Origin: Coriolopsis trogii
Taxonomy: Eukaryota; Basidiomycota; Agaricomycetes; Polyporales; Polyporaceae
DNA: 64,000 nucleotides
Assembly: GCA_020543525.1 (NCBI GenBank)
Contig: JAHYIO010000001.1
Span: forward strand, 3,658,001-3,722,000
Direction: 5' to 3'
This document shows positions 57,301-64,000 of the stretch, piece after piece. How positions within the stretch are numbered: position 1 is the stretch's first letter; every line of letters begins with the position of its first letter. A model generated the notes under the pieces. The model searched no databases and was not told the DNA's origin. It saw only the letters and a list, made by a program, of their open reading frames with translations. A program made the translations under genes and the position numbers.

Positions 57301-58236
57301 CGCAATAGCGAAGCTTCGGTGTTCGACAGTCGGGCGCAGAGCTAGAACGAGCAAGGAGGGGGGTCCCAAGTATAGTGACCGGACCTGGGTGGCTCGATAG
57401 TGGCCGGATTGGGAGGGACGATCCTGGGTGGGAGCTGATGCTGAAGCTGACGCCTGAGAGGATGCTGCAGTGCCTGGAGGGGGCTGAAGCAGATGGGGCG
57501 GAGTCAGGTCGGTGAATAAGTGATGAGCGGGGGCGGAAGCACATGCTACGGCGAGCGGTGGCGCAGGGATGGAGCGGCATGTTGCGCGAAGGTTCGTTGC
57601 TAGACCAGAATCGAGCGCAGGACGAGAACGCGTCGGAGAGGACTGCTGGCCAGGTGCCGCGGTCGCCACCGGTGCAGGTCCCACGAGCTGACGGCAGGGT
57701 TGTTTATCTGTCGACAGTCGAATGATGTCCGCGGGTTGCCAGAAGGGAACGGAACAGAGGGGAGACGATAGCGAGGCATTGAGAGGTGGCTAGGAGAGCT
57801 AGGGGGAGAATGGAATGCTCTGGGAGCACGCCGCGAGGGGCTGGTGATGGAAGTGGTCGCGTGAATGGATCGTGCGCTTGCTATTGAGCAGAGCTGGCTG
57901 TGAATGGCGAGAGAGAGGGTGTTTGGACGACAATGGAGATGGATGGCAGCGTAGGGAGATTGATTGTGTCGAAAACGGCAAGAGGCTAGGCGCTCGGTTA
58001 GGGAGGCCTGTATTGTGCGGGTGTTTGCAACGTCCAGCAGCAGCAGCCCCCGCACATACTCGCACTCGTGGGTGAGCGAGGACTGCAGCCGGGGCGGCTT
58101 CTGGGGCTAGATGTGTGTGATAGCAGGCGAGGATAGGCGCTGCCTCGAGGCGTTGTTGGATCGGAGATATCTGGGGCGTGCAGGGGACATTGCGTGTTCC
58201 CATCTGCACTCGCCTGTCGCTCGCCTGTCCAGAGCG
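51358..58236. other. Long gene-poor region
   Basis: About 6.9 kb has no gene I can support, against an average spacing near 2.5 kb elsewhere. Open frames on both strands are short or GC-driven. Local features are a GTCGT-type simple repeat at 53431-53455 and a doubtful minus-strand frame at 56016-56381. The last few hundred bases should contain the promoter of the downstream gene. No transposon domain, tRNA or long repeat was recognised. Confidence 0.5.
56016..56381 (-). CDS. Doubtful small open reading frame
   Basis: A 121-residue minus-strand frame begins with an ATG at 56381 (MTRSWATLPQ) and ends at 56016 (VGTYLAM). Its composition is balanced, without long Arg or Pro runs, unlike other frames in this gene-poor stretch. 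I recognise no family and see no splice or promoter support. It may be chance. Confidence 0.15.
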   Translation of the reverse strand: MTRSWATLPQARSVYTRTSVWESELHNACQGICMLSSESVPSAATPRAVPPMAMLHEKHEAGRVEHIEICVAPLSPRSLDWRIGRRMLAAARVEISVRSVYEGVRSAAVASVREVGTYLAM

Positions 58237-58243
58237 TATAAGC
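58237..58243 (+). promoter_or_regulatory. TATA-like element
   Basis: TATAAGC lies 86 nt upstream of the ATG at 58323, in the expected position for the downstream single-exon gene. Confidence 0.45.
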
Positions 58244-58322
58244 CGTTTCGAGTCGTCACCACTCCCTTCTCTGATCTCTTCCCACTTCCCTCCAGTCACG
58301 CCCGCACCCAGCGCTCCCTCCC

Positions 58323-60680
58323 ATGGACCGCCGCGGCCGTTCAAGAGACGTCTCGCCCATTGCGCTCGCTCGCAGCCCCTACACCCCCTGCGCCATCCAC
58401 CACTCCCACTCCCGCCTCTCTCCATGCCACCCTCCCGCTTCCTCCTCCCCGTCGGACCAGCCGTGGCACGGCGCACGCGACAGTAAGCATTCCTACATCC
58501 CCCCTCGCCCTTCCTCTTCGCGCCCCGCGCCACCCCCCTCGCCCTTGAACAACACCTCCTCCCTGTCCACGTCCCCCGCAGACACCCTCCCCCGCACCCA
58601 TTCCTCCAGCAGCGTCCTCTCCGATGTCTCCGACCACAACCCCCTCACCCCTCCAGAGTTCGACCAACATCAACACGCCCTCGAGCACCCCCTTGACTAC
58701 TATGACTCTCCGCCTTCCCCGCCTCGTTCTCTCCAGGATCAGATGCACGTCGCCTACGCGCTCGAGAACATGCACCTCGCCAAGATCCTCCTCCTCAAGC
58801 TTCGTGGCATCGAAGTCAGCGGCGACGACGACCCACGCATCGCCGCCGTCCGTGACGAAGACTTTTCCAGCTCATTCGTGCCCCAAGGCGGCCTCCGTCT
58901 CGATCCCGAGGCCGAAGCCCGCGTCCAGGAGGCCGAACGCCGTGCACGTGAGGCTCAGAAGCGCAGAGAGCGCGAGGACCGCCTCAGGCGTTGCCAGCGC
59001 GTCTGGGAGAACAGCTCGAGGAAGTTCAAGACCGAGCGCGAACGCATCGCCCGAGCCAAGCAGGAGGCAGAACGATACCGACGCGAGGCTGAGCGTCGCG
59101 AGAAGGAGCGCGAACGGGAACGCGCCCGTAGGGCTGAGGCTGCCCGGGCCGCTCGAAGCTCACAGCTAAGGATAGCAAGTGGCCAGTCACGCCAGCTCCT
59201 CAGCTACGATTCATTGCGCCACGCCGACTCGAGGTTTCCCAAGCCCCCGTCCGCAAGGGAAAAGAACGAGGACGACGGCGGCAGGTTCCTCTACGACATC
59301 ATGCCGTCCCCTCCCTCTCGCCCCCTTTCGCTCTCCTCCTCCTGCTCTCGTTCCCCCACGGACAAGGACTCGTTCACTCTTCCCCGCGTCCAGCGCGAGC
59401 TTCTCGCAAAACACGCCAAGAGTGTCTCCCGCTCCGTCGACTTTTCTGACGTCCTCGCAGCCATGCATGGGCCCCTGTTTGCGCAGGACGAGCATAGTCG
59501 CCTCAACGCTCGTACAAAGTCCCAGGCAGAGCTACTCGCCGTCCTCTTGGAACCGGCCGCGAATATCGACAAGGGCAAGACTCAGGGAGAGCCCGTCAGA
59601 CGTAAGGAGAAGCTGAAGAATCCCACTGCCGCGAGATTGACACGGTCATCGACGCTTGACTCGGTCTCGAGCACGTCGTCGGCTACGTCTTCCTCTGCCT
59701 CCACCGTTACACGTTCCGGTTCGTGGTTCTCCTTCGCGAGCAAGAGTTCGTTCCGTTCTACCTCGACCGCTCTCACCACTCCCCCGTCGTCCCCCTTGGT
59801 TCCTTCCAAGCCCAATACCATCTTCTCTGGACCTCTGTCCACATCCCCGCCTTCTGATTCCCTCATGCGCACGCGGAGACAATCCTCAAAGCCGCCGGTG
59901 ACCCCTAGTGTACCAGCCACCGAGCACCCGCTCACACTCCCCTCCCCGCCCAAGCCGAAGCTCAGAGAACCTCTCGCGATCGGCCGGGGGCGCCCCCTCA
60001 CTAGGGGTAATGACGCAGGAGGATCGAACGATCAGTCTCCCCCGCCAAGCCCATCGGGCTTGGTCCACCGCGTCAGTCGCTCGGTGTCCACATTCATCGA
60101 CTTCGCTGCCCAATTCCAACGTGCGTACGTCAAGGCGACGATGTTCCAAGCCGGGGTGGACCTATATGGACGGTCCATGTCCCGTTCTCCCTCGCGCTCC
60201 CCATCGCGCTCTCCTGTGCGTTCGCCTCGTGTCCGATGCGCCTCCCTGCCGGGCCGCTACAAGAGCGGGCTCAAGCCGGAGGGGTACCGTGCGTCCTCGC
60301 TCGACGTGCACGTCTTCACCGCGTCCACCTCGGCCGAGGACGAGCTGCTGCAGTACCAGCGGACGCTCATCCCGCTCTGCACTCCTTCCGCAGGCGCGCT
60401 GCCGGCGCACGAGCGCGTGTTCCCGCTGCCCCCGCCGCTCCCGCGGTCACCGTTCCGGCCGCCGTTCGAGCCGGGCACGCGGCTGTCGCGCATGCGGCCT
60501 GTGGCGAACCCGATCCTGCTCCGGCTGCAGGCGCTGCACAACGTCTGCCAGGTGCGCGCGCTGGGCTGGCACCGGGCGCGGGAGGGGACGATGGCGGCGG
60601 GGAAGGAGAAGATGGTCGGGATCGCTTGGGAGGGGATCGGGAGGAGCCGTTTGGGGTGGCAGGTCAGCGTTGCTTGTTAG
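58323..60680 (+). CDS. Ser/Pro-rich coiled-coil protein of unknown function
   Basis: A single open frame of 785 residues starts at the first ATG after a TATA-like element. Residues 1-140 are Ser/Pro/His-rich. Residues 140-160 (DQMHVAYALENMHLAKILLLKL) form a hydrophobic helix. Residues about 195-285 are a highly charged Glu/Arg coiled coil (AERRAREAQKRRERE). Further on come Ser/Thr-rich stretches, an RSPSRSPSRSPVRSPR segment near 660 and a conserved-looking C-terminal part with PEGYRASSLDVHVF and LLQYQRTLIPLC. I recognise no catalytic domain. The three-base periodicity and strongly constrained C-terminus support a real gene. A cytoskeletal or signalling scaffold is only a guess. Confidence 0.75.
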   Translation: MDRRGRSRDVSPIALARSPYTPCAIHHSHSRLSPCHPPASSSPSDQPWHGARDSKHSYIPPRPSSSRPAPPPSPLNNTSSLSTSPADTLPRTHSSSSVLSDVSDHNPLTPPEFDQHQHALEHPLDYYDSPPSPPRSLQDQMHVAYALENMHLAKILLLKLRGIEVSGDDDPRIAAVRDEDFSSSFVPQGGLRLDPEAEARVQEAERRAREAQKRREREDRLRRCQRVWENSSRKFKTERERIARAKQEAERYRREAERREKERERERARRAEAARAARSSQLRIASGQSRQLLSYDSLRHADSRFPKPPSAREKNEDDGGRFLYDIMPSPPSRPLSLSSSCSRSPTDKDSFTLPRVQRELLAKHAKSVSRSVDFSDVLAAMHGPLFAQDEHSRLNARTKSQAELLAVLLEPAANIDKGKTQGEPVRRKEKLKNPTAARLTRSSTLDSVSSTSSATSSSASTVTRSGSWFSFASKSSFRSTSTALTTPPSSPLVPSKPNTIFSGPLSTSPPSDSLMRTRRQSSKPPVTPSVPATEHPLTLPSPPKPKLREPLAIGRGRPLTRGNDAGGSNDQSPPPSPSGLVHRVSRSVSTFIDFAAQFQRAYVKATMFQAGVDLYGRSMSRSPSRSPSRSPVRSPRVRCASLPGRYKSGLKPEGYRASSLDVHVFTASTSAEDELLQYQRTLIPLCTPSAGALPAHERVFPLPPPLPRSPFRPPFEPGTRLSRMRPVANPILLRLQALHNVCQVRALGWHRAREGTMAAGKEKMVGIAWEGIGRSRLGWQVSVAC

Positions 60681-61612
60681 GTGCGTGCGCTGTGCTGCTG
60701 TTGGGACGACTTGCGGAGTTTGTTCTGACTGGTCTTCCTGCTTGCAGTTTATTGGGCATCCTCTTGCCATGCCGTTACCACCGTCATCGTCATCGTCGAC
60801 CCGTCGTGAACTGTGCGTCCGCACCTCGTTTTGTGCTCGCTCTCGCTCGCTTTCCTCTGTGTTCGGTATGGACGCTTCCATCCCTCCACCGTAATAAATT
60901 CCACCGTGCCTTTTCCTTTTCCCTAGCTTTTCTTTCCCTCCCGCGCACACAGTCCACTTTCTCTTACCCGTCTCTTTCCACCTTTTCCACTTCTCTGACT
61001 CTCTGACACTCATCGGGGCAGGCAGCCGCAGTGGGGCAGTGTACTTGTGTCACTGTCCGTGAGAGGTCTAGAGCCTCCGCTGCGGTGCGCCGGGTCTCGT
61101 CGTATGCCTAGGACTTTTTGCCGTATAATCCTTGCCCTAACGACGCCGCCCGCCACAGCGGCTTTACCTAGTTCTCACTTACCCTTCACCGTTTCTCTGT
61201 ATCGTCCATCCCATCCTTGCATGTCTCCCACCCGTCCCCCGTCCCCCATTTGCTGCACACAACACTTCCTATCCACTGGTTCGTCGGTATATAGACACGC
61301 ATACACAGTGCGCTGTGTGCGTTGTTGTAACAACACGTATATACGTATTTACATACCCCTCGGTCCTCGGAGATATCACTGGCTCACGCTGTAATTAGTC
61401 TGCATCGATACGTACGTTGCCCAACATATGCCTTCATGCTCTTCCAAGTCTCTGTCTTGCGCGTGAGGGTTGGGAGAGAAGCTCACCAAGCACATTGCGT
61501 TCAACGCTCATAGGGACCAAGAATCCAGATAGATAGACAAGTACGAGACCGACACCGGTCTCAGACATACACACACAGAGGCCCGAAGGTAAGTAAGAGC
61601 GCACGCGCACCA
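60681..61612. other. Convergent 3' intergenic region
   Basis: The space lies between the stops of the coiled-coil gene (plus) and the SIKE-like gene (minus). Pyrimidine-rich stretches at 60900-61260 and AT-rich sequence near 61330-61400 look like untranslated or spacer sequence. No gene is visible. Confidence 0.5.
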
Positions 61613-61984
61613 CTACCGTCCCATCCCGTCGTACCCGCCCTGCATCTGCCACGGCCTCTCCTGCGCGCCGCCCTGGCTCCCGCCGTCCCACATCGGCGCG
61701 CCCTGGCCCCGCCCGCGGCCGAACATCGCTGGCCGCCGCCCCTGCATCCCACGCATCCCGGGCTGGATCATGCTCTGCCCAGACATCCCGACGGGACCGC
61801 CCCCGCCCCCTGGGCCCGACGGGCCCTGCTGCATCATCATCATCTGCTGCTGCTGCTGCTGCTGGCCCGGGGCTGGTCCCATGCCCATGCCGTTCATACC
61901 GCCCATGTTGCCCATGCCCATGCTCCCGCCGACCATGTGCGAGGCCTGCTCGAAGGAAGGGATCGCAGCGCGGTTCATGCCTCC

Positions 61985-62021
<37 letters not shown>

Positions 62022-63056
62022 CCTTGGCCGAGGGGGCTGGCGGCGCGGTAGGGCGCGGCGGGGGCAAAGTGGCGGCGGAAGCCGAGGGAGAGCTCGCGGG
62101 CCTCGTCGGGGAGCCAGCCGTTGGCCTCTGCGGAGGCGTGGTCGATGCCGAGGGCGCGCCGGAGGGCCTCGTTCTCGGACTCGAGCCGGGCGATCTCGGA
62201 TTCGCGCTCGAGGGCCCAGTCGGGGCGGGTGGGCGCGAGGAGGGCGTCGAGCTCGGCGGGGGTGGGGACCGTGGAGGCGATGGCGGTCGTGAGCGCGGAC
62301 GGGGCTGGGTCGTGGGGGTCTTGTGGGGGTGGGTGGGAGAGGGAGAGGGAGGGGGAGGGGGAGGAGGGGTCTTCGCCGCCCATGGAGCGGATGAGGAGGC
62401 GGAGGTTCTGGGCGAGTCGGTGGAGGGAGAGGACTGCGGAGGTGTTGTTGGAGAGGTCGTTCTGGAGGAGGGGGTTGTCTAGGTTGTGGATGAGGGTCTC
62501 GTAGTGTCGGGTCATGGTCAGCTCATGCTGTTGCGCAGCATACTACGATTCGCGGACGTGAGCGTCGTTCTGGACGTGAGTGCAGGCGGGGTGCGTACTG
62601 CATGGTTGCGGAACTTGGACATGACGTTCTCCATCGTCTCCTCGTACTCTTTGAGCAGCGCCGATAGCTGCTTGTTCTCTTGCTGGAGCGCATGGTTTTC
62701 GATGATGATGTGTGCGTTCTGACGCTCCAGCTCAGACTCGAATGCCTCTGGAGCGGAGTGCACCCCGTCGTCATTCATCGTGCATCGCGCTCCAGGATTG
62801 TCCTTGCTCACCTTTCGAAATGTCGACGTTCATGCGCCGTAATGAAAAGCCGCTTGCAACATTCTGTGCTTCAGACTGGAACGACCTGCATGCATGAATG
62901 CTCGGCAAGGCTATCATCCGAAGGAGGGCATACTTTGAGCGAGTGGGCCTGCGACGCCAGTGTCGCGGCCATCTTATGGTTCAACGCATTCTGTTCTGAG
63001 AGTTCGTGCAGGATTTGCCATGCACGCATAAGGTCGCCATCGAGGTCATGGTACAT
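61613..63056 (-). CDS. SIKE/FGFR1OP2-like coiled-coil protein, putative STRIPAK subunit
   Basis: Four minus-strand exons (63056-62934, 62875-62812, 62747-62599, 62542-61613) give 421 residues. The N-terminal 220 residues form coiled coils: [61 protein letters not shown] and [20 protein letters not shown]. The EYExTxExVMxKFR plus late LExEN-LRxxLGI pattern resembles SIKE/FGFR1OP2 proteins, the family of fungal SCI1 in the striatin-interacting phosphatase and kinase complex. The C-terminal half is low-complexity Gly/Met/Gln with a GMGMGM run and a Q7 tract. Start is the first ATG that keeps the coiled coil in frame; a further 5' exon is possible. Family placement is moderate. Confidence 0.72.
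61985..62023. repeat. Hexanucleotide microsatellite inside the SIKE-like gene
   Basis: About six and a half copies of GCCCAT (plus strand) encode the Gly-Met run of the protein on the minus strand. In-frame hexamers can change copy number without frameshift. Confidence 0.9.
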
Positions 63057-63284
63057 ATCGGCTTGCAAGCACGATGGCAGCAACCACGGAGAGGTACTGA
63101 GGATGAAAGCAAGGTCTTGGACTAGAGTTCGCGCTCACGACACCCAGAGTCCTTGTCCCACGAGGAAATACCAGGGACGCAGTGCCCGAGGTCCCGTCGA
63201 TCACAGCGCCTGCATGACAGCGTGACGTGACAGACGCGTTCTCAACGCGCGACGCGTCTCAACTTGTCCTTTTTCCTGCCTGCC
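63057..63284. promoter_or_regulatory. Short bidirectional promoter
   Basis: Only 228 bp separate the start codons of the SIKE-like gene (minus) and Mis12 (plus). Both promoters must lie here. No TATA consensus is seen. Confidence 0.5.
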
Positions 63285-64000
63285 ATGAGCGCACCTTCCG
63301 GTCCTCCACCTACCGTTCCCTCCGTTCTCTTGCCAGAGCTTCTGGGGTTTATACCCCAGTTTCTTCTTGATGATATTATCAACATTGCCAACGATGAGGC
63401 ACGCCAGACGGTGGACGCGATGGAGCAGTTCCTGCAGCGATGGGCTGACGTACGAGCTGAGAAGGCAGCAGAGTGGGACCCAACACAGGAGATAGAACAA
63501 GGTCTTGTCGCGTTCCAAACTCTTTTGGAAAGCCATGTCGACGTCGCGTTCGACTTCTTCGAGGCGTGGTCCATGCGGAATATATTCGCTATTCCCGCAG
63601 ACCTGCCTGTCGTCGCTCCACACCAGGCAGGGTTGGATCTCGAGCACGAGCCAGAGAAGGAGGCAGAGCTGCTTGCAGAGATTGACGAGCTGAGAAGGAA
63701 GGTCCATGCAGTAGGTCTTAAATCTGCATCGCACGCGCGCGACGATCTCACGGTCCTCTCTCGACAACTAGCAACGAAAGCTGAAACGCTTATTCACTCG
63801 TGCAGTACGCATCTCTGCTAAAGATCTGGAGCACGCACGGACGCGGGCGGATCGTCTTGCCTTCCTCCGTGCACCTCAAATGCAGGCACTCCTTTCTCTC
63901 CCCAACGAACTCCAACGTCTACATCGGGCGGTCGAGGATCTTCCTGAGCTCGACCCCTCGTCAGCAGTGCTCGACACCGGGTTCTTGCCTGAACCTGGCA
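63285..64000 (+). CDS. MIS12: Kinetochore protein Mis12/Mtw1 (3' end outside the window)
   Basis: The frame starts at the ATG at 63285. LLPELLGFIPQFLLDDIINIANDEARQ is the N-terminal Mis12 signature (read in parts), followed by AMEQFLQRW and an acidic region with HVDVAFDFFEAWSMRNIF. Mis12 joins the inner kinetochore to microtubule-binding complexes at centromeres. The first exon probably ends near 63714 and the next begins near 63806 (GT...GTGCAG), because DLEHARTRADRLAFLRAPQMQALLS then continues in frame to the window end; this junction is tentative. If unspliced the frame would stop at 63821. The gene is truncated by the window. Confidence 0.8.

Noticed and set aside
57283..58055. Pro/Ser/Ala-rich minus-strand frames upstream of the 58.3-kb gene
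   Set aside because: Composition follows local GC bias, frames overlap one another, and there is no start context, splice pattern or recognised motif.
58341..58775. Long minus-strand frame opposite the Ser/Pro-rich protein
   Set aside because: It is a Gly/Arg/Val-rich shadow of the GC-rich coding strand, as are similar frames opposite other genes.

Overview
The window is nuclear DNA from a filamentous basidiomycete, most likely an Agaricomycete and possibly a polypore. This is inferred from several things: many short GT-AG introns of about 45-60 nt, GC-rich coding sequence, compact gene order, and basidiomycete-type families (a seven-helix membrane protein pair, a single-pass membrane protein with a Ser/Thr-rich stalk, a family-specific SAM methyltransferase). 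I built 21 protein-coding gene models by reading splice sites on both strands. For each model the exon lengths sum to a whole number of codons, except where marked uncertain or cut by the window.

Layout. 0-7.5 kb: a polynucleotide-kinase/RNA-ligase protein open to the left edge, adenosine kinase, a two-finger C2H2 protein (minus) and a Ser/Thr kinase. 7.8-11.5 kb: two tandem paralogous seven-helix membrane proteins (minus). 12.8-18 kb: the TORC1 subunit Kog1/Raptor (minus, 10 exons). 19.8-27 kb: calnexin (plus) and the Ski2 exosome helicase (minus, 21 exons). 27.7-31.7 kb: a single-pass membrane protein and, convergent to it, a methyltransferase. 31.7-35.9 kb has no supportable gene but contains an inverted-repeat element. 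35.9-37.2 kb: IST1 (ESCRT-III regulator). 37.2-39.3 kb: spacer with a quasi-periodic TGGTCCGCACAT repeat. 39.3-51.4 kb is gene-dense: an SH3/RasGEF protein, a Rab5 GTPase with a 6-nt micro-exon, a two-RRM protein, a LAMTOR2-like roadblock protein, polyprenyl diphosphate synthase (COQ1) and a homeodomain-like protein. 51.4-58.3 kb is an almost 7-kb stretch without a convincing gene. 58.3-64 kb: a Ser/Pro-rich coiled-coil protein, a SIKE/FGFR1OP2-like protein (minus) and the start of kinetochore Mis12 (plus, cut by the window end).

The genes are mostly housekeeping and are not an operon or biosynthetic cluster. Several converge loosely on nutrient and membrane signalling: Raptor, a roadblock protein of the Rag-anchoring type, Rab5 and IST1 all act at TORC1, endosome or vacuole membranes. 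This may be chance neighbourhood. The most unusual items are the kinase-first RNA-repair fusion, the 6-nt Rab5 exon, a retained-intron-like segment in the Raptor WD40 region, the spaced TGGTCCGCACAT array and the inverted-repeat element. No CRISPR, rRNA or tRNA gene was seen. All function calls rest on motif recognition by eye, with no database search.
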